Positions 53,190 to 62,573 of a stretch of 64,000 nt of DNA are shown here, one piece after another. The stretch lies in assembly GCA_963753845.1 (NCBI GenBank), contig CAVWEI010000002.1, positions 366,036 through 430,035 of the forward strand, given 5' to 3'. Source of the stretch: Thiosocius sp963753845. GTDB taxonomy: Bacteria; Pseudomonadota; Gammaproteobacteria; Chromatiales; Chromatiaceae. Both the position numbers and the translations under genes were made by a program. The notes beneath the pieces are model-generated. The model was not told where the DNA came from. It saw only the letters and a list, made by a program, of their open reading frames with translations, and searched no databases. Each line of letters starts with the position of its first letter. The stretch's first letter is position 1.

Positions 53190-54273
53190 GGCGGCATTTG
53201 ATCAGTCGGCAGGCGGGGGCGAGCAGCCTGCCATCCTGACTGACGAGGTGCTCGGCCAGCGCGCGCGCGACCGTCGCGCGCTGCGGATCGGGGTGGGTGT
53301 CACCCTCACCTTCGTGATCGCACTCCTGTACGACTGGACGCTCGCCTATCTGGCGCCGATATTTGTCGCCCCGATGCTGCAGAAGCAAGCGGCGCCACCG
53401 CTGCGCGCGATGCTCGGCATCATCCTTGCGACGTCGCTGATAATGCTCGTCTGTCTGCTCGCGGCAGGGGTGTCGCAGAACTTCCCGGGTTTCTTCCTGA
53501 TCGCGCTCTTTCCCGCGCTGTTCTGGACCTTTCGCTATGGCCTGCGCGGAGGGCAAGCACTGGTCCTGGTGCTGCTGCTGGTCGGGTTGATGCTGGTGCC
53601 GATGGTTGCGGGCACCACGGTGGAGGTCACGCGCGATGTCGCCGGCTCCTTCATTGGCAACATCGGCCTGTCGCTGGTGGTGGCGGGCCTGATGTTCGCC
53701 CTGTTCCCGTCCCTTGCGTCGGAACCCGAACCAGCGCCAAAGCCGATCCTGTCCGCCGAGGAGGTGAACCGGCGCGCCTGGATTCTGACGGCGATCACCG
53801 GCTCGTACGCGGTCGTCTACTTCAGCTTCGGGTGGACCAATGTGCACACACCCATCTACATCGCCATCTACGCCTACAGCGCAAACCTGGCGCGCGGGCT
53901 CACCGTCAGCAAGGGCATACTTGCGGCCAATGTCGCGGCGGGCCTGACGACCCTGGTTATGTATGAACTGACCGTGATGACGCCCCACCTGCCGTTCGTG
54001 GTGGCGCTGGTGCTGACGGTCGTCTTAATTCTTGCCCGGATGATTACCTCCAACGCATCCTGGGCGCCGCTGGCCGGGTTCGCGCTGAGCGTGGTGATGA
54101 TCCTGTACGGCGAGTCGATCATTCCGTTCAGTGATGAAGGGGGTGCCAACTTTGCTGACCGCCTGGGCGAACTGGGGATGGCGGCGATCTATGCAGTCGG
54201 GGCTCTCTATGTGCTCGAGGCACTCTTTCCCGCAAGACAGAGCCCCGGTGATCAGCTCAATCGGGACATCTGA
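53179..54273 (+). CDS. DUF2955 (FUSC/AaeB-like) membrane protein
   Basis: A 364-aa inner-membrane protein with about ten hydrophobic segments in two groups (residues 38-185 and 210-355), separated by a charged linker SEPEPAPKPILSAEEVNRR. The repeat of LRIGVGVTLTF-type helices and its coupling to HlyD suggest the FUSC/aromatic-acid exporter superfamily. AaeB is about 655 aa, so this is a shorter relative. Substrate unknown. The two halves look like a duplication, one above the other in membrane topology. Confidence 0.8.
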   Translation: MPTEAAFDQSAGGGEQPAILTDEVLGQRARDRRALRIGVGVTLTFVIALLYDWTLAYLAPIFVAPMLQKQAAPPLRAMLGIILATSLIMLVCLLAAGVSQNFPGFFLIALFPALFWTFRYGLRGGQALVLVLLLVGLMLVPMVAGTTVEVTRDVAGSFIGNIGLSLVVAGLMFALFPSLASEPEPAPKPILSAEEVNRRAWILTAITGSYAVVYFSFGWTNVHTPIYIAIYAYSANLARGLTVSKGILAANVAAGLTTLVMYELTVMTPHLPFVVALVLTVVLILARMITSNASWAPLAGFALSVVMILYGESIIPFSDEGGANFADRLGELGMAAIYAVGALYVLEALFPARQSPGDQLNRDI

Positions 54274-54597
54274 GGACACGCCGATCATAGGCGTCGCTGG
54301 TTGCTGCGAAATGCCTTAATGGCAATCATCGAGTCAACGCACATGGTCGCGTCGGATCCGCCGCGCCGCCCGTTTCCGTTCTGCACGACGCCACATGCGC
54401 CAAATCTTTGATTTTTGTCGATCCAGTACGAACGACGTTGACCTAAACGGTATAGCCTTTGTCCGAAAATGCCGCATCGATGCAACTGAAAAAAATATAG
54501 AATCGAACGTGAAAAGAAGCGCCCAATTGTCGAATCGGATGTGGGGTAAGTTCCACGTCTGTTGCTAATCAACGATCACTCACAGGGAGTACCCGTC
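54274..54597. other. Gap before the decarboxylase gene
   Basis: 324 bases, more A/T-rich toward its end. No gene, terminator or clear promoter found; an AGGGAG ribosome site precedes the decarboxylase start. Confidence 0.4.
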
Positions 54598-57399
54598 ATG
54601 CCATCCTCCTCCAAAGCCACCTTGCGCCTCGATCATCTCTTTATGGCCTCGGCCGCGCGCCATGATCTCTGGCGCGAACTGAATGCCGCCGCGCAGACGT
54701 GGGGCGCGGGGGCACGCGGCGGCAAGCCACGCGCCGGCCGTGCAGCGGTGGAGGAGGCGCTGGCCGCCGTGCGGCCGATGGAAGACTTTTTCGCCTATCC
54801 TGGTCCGCGCCTGATGAAGACGCTGGCCGAGCGTATCGCCGACGATGACGCCATGGGCGTGGCGCGGCTGGTGCGCAGACTGAGCGGCGCGCTGCTGTCC
54901 GGCAGCTATCGTTACGACGCCGGTCAATGGGAAGCCGCCGACGAGGCGTCGTCCAAGGTGGCCGATCGTCTGCCGCTCGCAGCCGACGGCGGCGACGGTC
55001 GGCGACCGTACTTCGAGACACTCTTTGTGTCCCCGGCAGCGGCGCCCGATTTGCCACAGATCGCACACGAAATCCGCCGCCTGCGGCGGGCCGAGGACGC
55101 GATGATCTACGAGCCGGTGCTGGTCGGAAGCTTCGAGGATGCGATCCTCGGTGTCATCCTGAACGGCAAGATCGAGGCGGTTGTGATTTACGATGGCATC
55201 CCGATCCCGTCGCAGCACGACGCGCCACTGATGCGTGGGTTCCTCTCCGCGCACGAGGGTCTCGATACCGAGAGTCTGGCGCCGCGTGAAATCGGTGTAG
55301 CCCTGGCCCGCGCCGTCAAGCGAGTCCGCCCCGAACTCGATATCTACCTGCTCACCGACCGGAAGGTGGAACAGTTGGCCGGTGATCCGGCAGCCTCTAT
55401 GATCCGGCGCGTGTTCTACGAGGTCGAGGAATTGATGGAAGTGCACCTCAACGTCCTCGAGGGCGTGGCCGAGCGGTTTTCGACGCCGTTCTTCGACAAT
55501 CTCAAGCGCTATGCTTCGCGCCCGATCAGTACCTTCCACGCGCTGCCGATCGCCCGCGGCAAGTCGATCACCAAGTCGAACTGGATCCACGACATGGGCG
55601 AGTTCTACGGCCAGAACATCTTTCTGGCAGAGACCTCTGCCACCACCGGCGGTATCGACAGCATGCTCGAGCCGACCGGCAACATCAAGGTGGCCCAGGA
55701 GAAGTTCGCGCGGGCAGTCGGCGCGGATCACGTATTCTTCGTCACCAACGGCACCTCCACGTCCAACAAGATGGTCTACCAGGCGGTGACCAAGCCGGGC
55801 GACATTGTGATCGCCGACCGCAACTGCCACAAGTCGCACCACTACGGCATGGTGTTGTCGGGGTCCCAGCCGCTGTACGTCGAGGCCTTCCCGATGACCG
55901 AGTACTCGATGTATGGCGCGGTGCCCCTGCGCACCATCAAGCAGGCGCTGCTGAACCTCAAGGCCGAGGGGCGGCTGGACCGGGTGAAGATGCTCACGCT
56001 CACCAACTGCACCTTCGACGGGCATGTCTACAATACGCGCCGGGTCATGGAAGAGTGCCTTGCGATCAAGCCGGACCTGCTGTTCCTGTGGGACGAGGCC
56101 TGGTTCGGGTTCGCGCGCTGGTCACCGATCCTGCGCCCGCGCACCGGCCTGGGCGCGGCCGCGGCACTCGAAGAGTGGCGTGCCACCCCCGAGGCGCTGA
56201 AGGCCTACGAGGCACAGGCCGCGGAACTCGGCGAGGATCTCGACCCGGGTGACCCGCGCCTGCTCGAGCGTCGGCTCGTACCCGACCCGCGCAAGATGCG
56301 AATCCGCGTGTACGAGACCGACTCGGTGCACAAGTCCATGTCCAGCCTGCGCCAGGGCTCGATCGTGGCAGTGCGGGACGAGGATTACAGCGACCACGTC
56401 TCGGCCTTCCGCGAGGCGGTGTTCATCCACGCCTCGACCTCGCCGAACGCGCAGATCATCGCGTCGCTGGACGTGGCCCGGCGGCAGATGGAACTGGAGG
56501 GTTACGAACTGGTGATGCGCGCGATCGAGATCGCGCTGTCGATCCGCCGGGAAGTGTCCATGCATCCGATCATTTCGAAGTACTTCAAGGTGCTCGGGGC
56601 CGACGCGATGGTGCCGGCCGAGTACCGCGCTTCGGGCTTCAAAGACTTCCTTGCGCCGGACAGCACCTGGGTCACCGCAATCAAGGCCAGGGACGACGAC
56701 GAGTTCTTTCTGGACCCGACGCGCATGACCCTGGTCTGCGGTACCGCCGGCTACGACGGCACCGCGTTCAAGGGGCTGCTGGCCTCGAAGTACAACATCC
56801 AGCTCAACAAGACCTCGCGCAACAGCGTGCTGCTGCAGAGCAATATCAACAACACTCGCAGCGACGTGGCGCTGCTGATCAAGGTGCTGCTGGAGATCGC
56901 GATGGAGATCGAGGCGCGCCTGGCCGAGGGTGGCGAGGCGGAGCGCGCGGCGTTCGCGGCGCGGGTCAAGAACCTGATGGAAGACGTGCCCGACCTGCCC
57001 AACTTTAGCCGCTTCCACGACGGTTATCGTGAGGACCCGGCCAGCGTCACCCTCGAGGGTGACATGCGTAGCGCGTTTTTCGCCGCCTACGATGAGGACG
57101 ATTGCGAGTACCTCCCGCTGTTGAGCCCGCAGATCGACGAACGGCTGGAAAAAGGCCCGGAAATGGTGTCGGCCAACTTTGTGATCCCGTACCCGCCGGG
57201 CTTCCCGATCATGGTGCCGGGGCAGGTGATAGACGCAGGTACGATCGGCTTCATGCGCAAGCTCGACGTCAAGGAGATCCATGGCTTCAACGCGACCCGC
57301 GGTCTCAAGCTGATCAAGCTGTCGGCCATAGGTGGAAGCCCGGCGAAGGAATCGCCGACGCCCAAACCCAAACCCAAGGCCTCACGCAAGGCCAAGTAG
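54598..57399 (+). CDS. Orn/Lys/Arg-type PLP decarboxylase, extra-long
   Basis: A 933-aa fold-type-I PLP enzyme related to inducible amino-acid decarboxylases. After an N-terminal extension and a wing-like domain (to about 330), the core shows FLAETSATTGGIDSMLEPTG, VFFVTNGTSTSNKMVYQAV, DRNCHKSHHYGMVLSG, FLWDEAWFGFARWSP and ETDSVHKSMSSLRQGS, whose Lys579 should bind PLP. The C-terminal domain includes PYPPGFPIMVPGQ, then a Pro/Lys-rich tail. Relatives are 710-760 aa. Substrate (Lys, Arg, Orn or Asp) cannot be told. The AspT-type antiporter 63 bases downstream suggests substrate/product exchange. Confidence 0.88.
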   Translation: MPSSSKATLRLDHLFMASAARHDLWRELNAAAQTWGAGARGGKPRAGRAAVEEALAAVRPMEDFFAYPGPRLMKTLAERIADDDAMGVARLVRRLSGALLSGSYRYDAGQWEAADEASSKVADRLPLAADGGDGRRPYFETLFVSPAAAPDLPQIAHEIRRLRRAEDAMIYEPVLVGSFEDAILGVILNGKIEAVVIYDGIPIPSQHDAPLMRGFLSAHEGLDTESLAPREIGVALARAVKRVRPELDIYLLTDRKVEQLAGDPAASMIRRVFYEVEELMEVHLNVLEGVAERFSTPFFDNLKRYASRPISTFHALPIARGKSITKSNWIHDMGEFYGQNIFLAETSATTGGIDSMLEPTGNIKVAQEKFARAVGADHVFFVTNGTSTSNKMVYQAVTKPGDIVIADRNCHKSHHYGMVLSGSQPLYVEAFPMTEYSMYGAVPLRTIKQALLNLKAEGRLDRVKMLTLTNCTFDGHVYNTRRVMEECLAIKPDLLFLWDEAWFGFARWSPILRPRTGLGAAAALEEWRATPEALKAYEAQAAELGEDLDPGDPRLLERRLVPDPRKMRIRVYETDSVHKSMSSLRQGSIVAVRDEDYSDHVSAFREAVFIHASTSPNAQIIASLDVARRQMELEGYELVMRAIEIALSIRREVSMHPIISKYFKVLGADAMVPAEYRASGFKDFLAPDSTWVTAIKARDDDEFFLDPTRMTLVCGTAGYDGTAFKGLLASKYNIQLNKTSRNSVLLQSNINNTRSDVALLIKVLLEIAMEIEARLAEGGEAERAAFAARVKNLMEDVPDLPNFSRFHDGYREDPASVTLEGDMRSAFFAAYDEDDCEYLPLLSPQIDERLEKGPEMVSANFVIPYPPGFPIMVPGQVIDAGTIGFMRKLDVKEIHGFNATRGLKLIKLSAIGGSPAKESPTPKPKPKASRKAK

Positions 57400-57462
57400 C
57401 AAGACCGTCGGCGCGGGCACCTGAACGCGACGGCGATTGGATAAATTGTTGAGGATTGCACC

Positions 57463-59145
57463 ATGATAACTTGGATTATCGAAACCCTGCGGGCCAACCC
57501 CACCCTGGTCATCTTCCTGACCCTGGCGCTCGGCTACTTTGTCGGGAAACTGAAGATCGGCACCTTCACCCTGGGCGCGGTGACCGGTACGCTGCTGGTC
57601 GGTGTGTTGATCGGGCAGTTGGAGATCGACATCTCGGGCCAGGTGAAGTCGATGTTCTTCACCATGTTCCTGTTCGCGGTCGGGTACAGCGTCGGGCCAC
57701 AGTTCGTGCGTGGTGTCGCCCGCGACGGCGCGCCCCAGGCCGTCTTCGCCGTGATCATCTCCGTACTTTGCCTGTTGAGCGTCTATATCGCCGCCAGACT
57801 GGCCGGATACGACGTAGGGCTGGCTGCCGGCTTGATGGCCGGAACGCAGACCATTTCCGCATCGATCGGCCTGGCCACCGACGCGATCAATAACTCCGGA
57901 ATCGCAGACCCAAAGGCCCAGCTGGATCAGATCCCGGTCGCCTACGCGATTACCTACCTGTGGGGCACGATCGGCACCGGCGTAATCCTCTCGATCCTCG
58001 GGCCGAAGATCCTCGGTGTTAACCTCGAAGAGGAATGCAAGAAATACGAGGCCGAGCTGTCCAAGGGCGCCCCCGCCGGCGGCATGGGTTCGGCCTGGCA
58101 GCAGTTGCAGATGCGCGCCTTCGAGGTGGCGGAAGACACCCCGGCCAACGGCAAGACGGTCGGCGAGGTCGAATCGCTGCATGCCGAGTCGCGCATGTAT
58201 ATCGAACGGCTGCGCCGCGATGGGGAGATCATCGATTTTGACCAGGACACGGTCCTCAAAGTCGGGGACGTGGTCGTCGTCGCCGGTCGGACCGAGGAAC
58301 TGATCGCGCTGCAAGGTCGCGGCCGCGAGGTAGCTGACCGGGAACTGCTCGACATCCCGGTCGAGACGGTCGACCTGGTGGTGACGAGCAAGAAAGCCGA
58401 TGGCCAAACGCTGATCGACCTGGCCAAGGAAAAGTTCGCCCGCGGCGTTTATCTCGAGAGCATTACCCGGGGCGCGACCAGCATCGACGTGCCGGTGTTG
58501 GCGCAGACCAAGATCTACCGCGGCGATATCCTGAAACTCGCCGGGCGCAAGACGCATGTGGCGCGGGTCGAAAAGGAACTCGGCTACGCAGATCGTCCGA
58601 CGGTAATGACCGACATGATCTGGGTTGGTCTGTTCCTGGTGTTCTTCGGCTTGCTCGGCGCGCTCACCTTCGAGGTGGGAGGCGTGCCGCTGACGCTGTC
58701 GGTGTCTGGCGGCGTGCTGATCGGTGGTCTGGTCCTTGGCTGGTTGCGAAGCGTGCGTCCGACCTTCGGGAGGCTGCCGGAACCAACCCAATGGTTCATG
58801 AACTCGGTCGGATTGAACGTGTTCATCGCCATAGTGGGCATCTCGGCGGGGCCCGGATTCGTCGATGGCCTGAAATCGGCTGGGATATCGCTGTTCCTCT
58901 GGGGCATCTTTGCCACATCGGTGCCGATGCTACTGGCGCCACTGATCGGCAAGTACATCTTCAAGTTCCACCCGGCCATCAACCTTGGCTGCTGCGGTGG
59001 TGCCCGCACCAGTACCGCGTCGGTGGCCATGGTGGGTGATGTGGCCAAGAGCAACGTTCCGATGCTCGGTTACACCGTGCCCTATGCCGTCAGCAATACG
59101 CTGCTGACCCTCTGGGGCCTGGTGATCGTGTTGATGATGGTCTAG
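57463..59145 (+). CDS. AspT-family (aspartate:alanine-type) antiporter
   Basis: A 560-aa inner-membrane exchanger. Two AAEx-type membrane blocks (residues 1-185 and 385-560) flank two cytoplasmic TrkA-C domains (about 205-380; GDVVVVAGRTEEL, DLVVTSKKADGQTL, GDILKLAGRK). The GxxxG-rich helices and CCGGARTSTASVA near the C-terminus match the family. AspT exchanges aspartate for alanine and, with a decarboxylase, builds a proton gradient. Here the neighbour is an Orn/Lys/Arg-type enzyme, not AspD, so the true substrates are probably different. Ribosome site GAGG before ATG. Confidence 0.9.
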   Translation: MITWIIETLRANPTLVIFLTLALGYFVGKLKIGTFTLGAVTGTLLVGVLIGQLEIDISGQVKSMFFTMFLFAVGYSVGPQFVRGVARDGAPQAVFAVIISVLCLLSVYIAARLAGYDVGLAAGLMAGTQTISASIGLATDAINNSGIADPKAQLDQIPVAYAITYLWGTIGTGVILSILGPKILGVNLEEECKKYEAELSKGAPAGGMGSAWQQLQMRAFEVAEDTPANGKTVGEVESLHAESRMYIERLRRDGEIIDFDQDTVLKVGDVVVVAGRTEELIALQGRGREVADRELLDIPVETVDLVVTSKKADGQTLIDLAKEKFARGVYLESITRGATSIDVPVLAQTKIYRGDILKLAGRKTHVARVEKELGYADRPTVMTDMIWVGLFLVFFGLLGALTFEVGGVPLTLSVSGGVLIGGLVLGWLRSVRPTFGRLPEPTQWFMNSVGLNVFIAIVGISAGPGFVDGLKSAGISLFLWGIFATSVPMLLAPLIGKYIFKFHPAINLGCCGGARTSTASVAMVGDVAKSNVPMLGYTVPYAVSNTLLTLWGLVIVLMMV

Positions 59146-59591
59146 GCAGGCGAATTTTCGGGCGCCTTCGCCAGCCGGCTGTCGAATCGGCAGCCAGTGG
59201 TTGAAATGGCGGGCTCCTTGGATCAACTCGGTGGTACCAGATGAACATTAATTTATCCTTACAGTCCCCAAGAGCCCCGTCGAATGTCCGTTCCTTGCAC
59301 GGTTGCTGTCATTCCCAGCGGTAGGCGCATGGGTATCAGAAAACTTCACAGTTACCTGCGGCCGACTGCTTCCCGAATGACGGCTACTGGCCAGGTTGCG
59401 GAAGAAGAAAGGTTGACCTCACGCCGCGAACGGATTGCCGCCGCTGATACGGTGGGAGTCTCCAGGCGCTGCGAAACGGAGTAAATCCAAGGATGCGCGG
59501 ACAACAGTACCAACGTCTCCTACACACAATCGCCGAGGTATGCCAGCCGCCTCCGACCCTACGACGCGATCACTCGTCTTAGGCAACGACG
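59146..59591. other. Gap after the antiporter gene
   Basis: 446 bases. No coding sequence, strong hairpin or repeat was recognised. Short open frames here lack ribosome sites and family features. Confidence 0.4.
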
Positions 59592-60029
59592 CTACAAACG
59601 TTCGCATTTCAGCTCGCCGAGGGCCGCGCGCAGGATTTCCTGTTCCAGTGACGGCGACGGCTGCCAGCGACCACCCTGGGCAACGAAGCGGCTACCGGCG
59701 TCGACCACTGTCGTTTCCTTCGTCACCGTTCGAGGTATCACGCGATCCATGACCAGTTCCGCCAGCGCCGCGTTCTGGCTTATGAACTTGGAGCGGTCCA
59801 ACCGCCCTTCTGCATCGAATCCGAGCATCTCGTAGACAAGCCGAACGACTGCGCAGGGTGCCCGATCACGAACCTCCACGATGGCCTCGGCCATGCGCAC
59901 GCACTGGCCGGCGAAGCGCTCCAGGCGATGGCTGTCCGGGTCATCGACCATGCGGGAGAACTTTGCACTCGCCAACCGGTACAGGGTGTCGTCCGGACCG
60001 AGGATGAATGTGCGGGGCGAGTAGGTCAC
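59592..60029 (-). CDS. Hypothetical 145-aa protein
   Basis: A soluble protein that I do not recognise: MTYSPRTFILGPDDTLYRLA, then SAKFSRMVDDPDSHRLERFA, VRMAEAIVEVRDRAPCAVVRLVY and a C-terminal half (ETTVVDAGSRFVAQGGRWQP). The stretch of conserved-looking charged and aromatic residues and regular codon use make it probably real. GTG start with a weak ribosome site. It stands alone on the minus strand within the island's right part. Confidence 0.6.
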   Translation of the reverse strand: MTYSPRTFILGPDDTLYRLASAKFSRMVDDPDSHRLERFAGQCVRMAEAIVEVRDRAPCAVVRLVYEMLGFDAEGRLDRSKFISQNAALAELVMDRVIPRTVTKETTVVDAGSRFVAQGGRWQPSPSLEQEILRAALGELKCERL

Positions 60030-60679
60030 GGTGCGATTTCTTTCGCGGCGCAGAGATTGCTTTTAGCGGCAGCGCCACTGAACTTGCCGCGAAACGTGGT
60101 TGTCATTGTCTGACCTCGGCAAATAGTTATCCTGATGAGGGACAAGTCTACCAATTGTGCGAATGGCGGCTACGTGGCGCAAATTTGAATGCGTGCAACC
60201 GGCCAATTGCAGCCGGTCGCCAACCCTTGGGTGCAGTCATCCGGACGACTCCTGTACTTCGGAAGCTGCCGGAAGGCCAATTCACACTACTCGGCCGAAG
60301 CTGCCGTTCATGATCCGACCCGGCAGCGACTGCAATGGTTCAGTTACCGGTCATTGACCTGGTAGTCTCCCTGAACGGCGGCTAACATCGACCCACAGGT
60401 GCCGGTGGGAAGTATTGCCCCGCGAGAAAGTTGACCCGTTGAAAGCGGACCTTCCTGTTCAGGGGGATTACAGGGCCAAGGTTCTGTTGACTTGTTGGTA
60501 GAATTCTCGAGAATTGGTCGAATGATGTCCTTTTTATCCAATCTCGCATAGCGGCAAGATGTTCAAATCGAGGATGTCGATCCGAAAACTGCTCAAAGGA
60601 AATACAAGCCATGAAAAGATCACCCAGCGGATCGCCGAGATCAAGCAGGCCTGCGGTATCAAGTGAAAGGGGGAGACTG
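60030..60679. other. Non-coding stretch with dispersed repeat and palindrome
   Basis: Holds copy 1 of the 34-base repeat (60263-60296) and the palindrome AATTCTCGAGAATT (60502-60515), a candidate operator for the secreted-protein gene at 60680. A 35-codon frame at 60560-60667 resembles a decayed C-terminus (KITQRIAEIKQACGIK) but cannot be assigned. Confidence 0.45.
60263..60296. repeat. Dispersed 34-base repeat, copy 1
   Basis: Begins AAGCTGCCGGAAGGCC and ends CACACTACTCGGCC. It matches 61740-61773 at 33 of 34 bases, in the same orientation. It is flanked by dissimilar sequence. Confidence 0.7.
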
Positions 60680-61105
60680 ATGGGTATTATAAAGCGATCC
60701 TGGGTTGCTGCGGCTTTTGTCATCGCGGCATCACCCTTCGTTTCAGCGACGGTGTCCGCCGAGGGACTTGACGGTTCGAGGGATATGGTCTGTGCCGTGA
60801 TGAAGGTCGTGGGCTGTGTGGAAGGGGGCGGTTGTGTTCTCGGACAGGCCAAGGACTTCGACCTGCCGGCGCTGGTGGTCTTCGACACCAAGCAAAAGGT
60901 TATTCGGGGCACACACGAGAGCGGGCACAAGGAGGTGTCACCGGTCAAGAATATGGAGCGCAGCAAGGATCACCTGATCCTGCAGGGGGCCGAGGAGGGT
61001 CACGGCTGGGATATCGCGGTTGACACCAAGACCGGGGCAATGCGCGGGGCAGTGGTTGGTGAAGCGGTGAGTATTTTGGTATCCGGTACCTGTACGGCAC
61101 TTTGA
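60680..61105 (+). CDS. Small secreted protein of unknown function
   Basis: A 141-aa protein with a signal peptide (IIKRSWVAAAFVIAASPFVSATVSA). The mature part has paired cysteines (VCAVMKVVGCVEGGGCVLGQ) and IAVDTKTGAMRGAVVGEAVS, suggesting a small beta-rich periplasmic domain with possible disulfides. I do not recognise the family. ATG at 60680 is preceded by GGGGGAGA; a longer frame from 60611 has no signal-like start. It is 13 bases before the next gene. Confidence 0.7.
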   Translation: MGIIKRSWVAAAFVIAASPFVSATVSAEGLDGSRDMVCAVMKVVGCVEGGGCVLGQAKDFDLPALVVFDTKQKVIRGTHESGHKEVSPVKNMERSKDHLILQGAEEGHGWDIAVDTKTGAMRGAVVGEAVSILVSGTCTAL

Positions 61106-61118
61106 AGGAGGAACCGAT

Positions 61119-61454
61119 ATGTCAGTTAAAGAAAAGATGATTTTGGGTACAGCAGCCTTTGTTCTGATCACGGCCGTGGCGGGCATGAGCACATCGGTGC
61201 TGGCCAGCGATGCCGGCGCCTTCCTTGGCGGGGTTCTGGCTACCAAGGTGGTGAGCAACATGCGGGATCAGACCGAAGCCCAGCAGGAACAGGCATACTA
61301 TGCTCAGCAGGCGGCTGCCCGTCCCGTCCCCGCAGCCCCTGCCAAGAAATCCACGGAGCAGCGTATGGCGGAGCTCGACAAGCTGGCAGCCGGCGGCTAC
61401 ATCACGAAGGAAGAGTACGCGCGCAAGAAGCAGGCGATTCTGGACAGTATCTAA
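61119..61454 (+). CDS. Secreted SHOCT-domain protein
   Basis: A 111-aa protein: signal peptide (1-29, ITAVAGMSTSVLAS), a short Gln/Ala-rich linker (QTEAQQEQAYYAQQAAARPV), and a C-terminal SHOCT motif (MAELDKLAAGGYITKEEYAR, KKQAILDSI). SHOCT is a short helical module found at the ends of many envelope proteins. It is preceded by GAAGGAGG. Probably co-transcribed with the secreted protein before it. Confidence 0.8.
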   Translation: MSVKEKMILGTAAFVLITAVAGMSTSVLASDAGAFLGGVLATKVVSNMRDQTEAQQEQAYYAQQAAARPVPAAPAKKSTEQRMAELDKLAAGGYITKEEYARKKQAILDSI

Positions 61455-62573
61455 GCGGAAGTCTGTCGCAGTTTATCTCTGCCGCCTTGCACTGGCAGTC
61501 AGGCAATAACAAGCTGCTCGGTCCTGTGGCTATTGGGCACAGGTATGGGCATCATGAAAGGCCTTTTCCCCAACTGATTCGCCTGATTGCGGCCATCGGC
61601 ACCTGCGCCCGACCGTCCCGCTGACCGGCGAACGGCATCAGGCCGGGATGCCGGCACGGCGCAGATTACCCAAGCGTCCGCTATTGCCGAGTGTCAAACC
61701 GCTGAATCTTTCGGCTCGTTTGCCCGCTTATGGCCGCAGAAGCTGCCGGAAGGCCGATTCACACTACTCGGCCATTGCGGCCGGCCTCAGGGGAAAGCAA
61801 CCGTTGAGGGTGAATTCCTGTTCGGTGACAGCTCAAGACCGCATAGCGGACCAAAATGTCTTAGAACCCCGCCGGCCGCAATGGCCGAAGTGTTGCCATC
61901 GGCCAGGGGCCCTGTGCGACAGCTTCACTCTCTGAAACCAGCTTTTGCATCTCGGCCTGCTTGACCGGTAGTTCAGTATCGTTTCCCGTCATTGACCCGG
62001 ATCGGCTGTAAAGCATTGCGAAGAGCTGACCGTCGCGCTGAGCAATGTCTCCTCCGGGAATTCAGGCTGACGTCGTCTTGGAGTTGGGAGGCGGCCAGCT
62101 CTCAGCTGGCGTGTCGCAGAGGTGTTAGAGATCTCAGGCGGTCAGGTGTGCGTGCCTGGGCGTCGATGCACCCATTGGGGTGAAGATCCTTGGGGACGAG
62201 TTGTTGGAGGAGGGTGCCGTGGGCGACGGTTCCGGTGGCGGGGACTTACGGCAGCCAGGCTTCAATCAATGAGTTTCGTCCCTCGTGCTGTCATACATGT
62301 TGGCCAGATCCCGGGCCATTCCATGCAGTGGAGCCTGGGCTGATCACTGGTGATCATGTTCAGGATCTATCGGAACGGGGACGAATGCGGGGTCGATTCG
62401 CGATCCATGGCCCGGACAGGCACGTCTGGCGGGACAGCCGGGACTCTGGCTGACATTCAGTGTCAGATCAGATGCGGACTACCACAGCTAAATGTCTTCA
62501 AGCCGTTCGCTACGCCCACTCGGACCCCCGGCGCTCTGCAGCCCTTGCTATGAGCATAATTCTGGGCTCCAGG
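61455..62573. other. 1.1-kb non-coding stretch before the integrase
   Basis: Contains repeat copy 2 (61740-61773) and a 17-base inverted repeat, CGGCCATTGCGGCCGGC at 61769-61785 with its exact complement at 61871-61887. No open frame here has a plausible start or family. Likely decayed sequence at the island's right side. Confidence 0.45.
61740..61773. repeat. Dispersed 34-base repeat, copy 2
   Basis: Same 34-mer as 60263-60296 with one A/G difference. Its right end overlaps a 17-base arm that is repeated in inverted form at 61871-61887, which could fold into a long hairpin. Confidence 0.7.

Noticed and set aside
54580..56025. 481-codon open frame on the minus strand
   Set aside because: It is antisense to the decarboxylase gene and shows no domain, signal or start with a ribosome site.
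59284..59484. 66-codon open frame after the antiporter gene
   Set aside because: No ribosome site and no coding-like composition; treated as non-coding.
60560..60667. 35-codon frame ending KQACGIK
   Set aside because: No ribosome site; looks like a decayed C-terminus but cannot be assigned, so it was left within the gap description.
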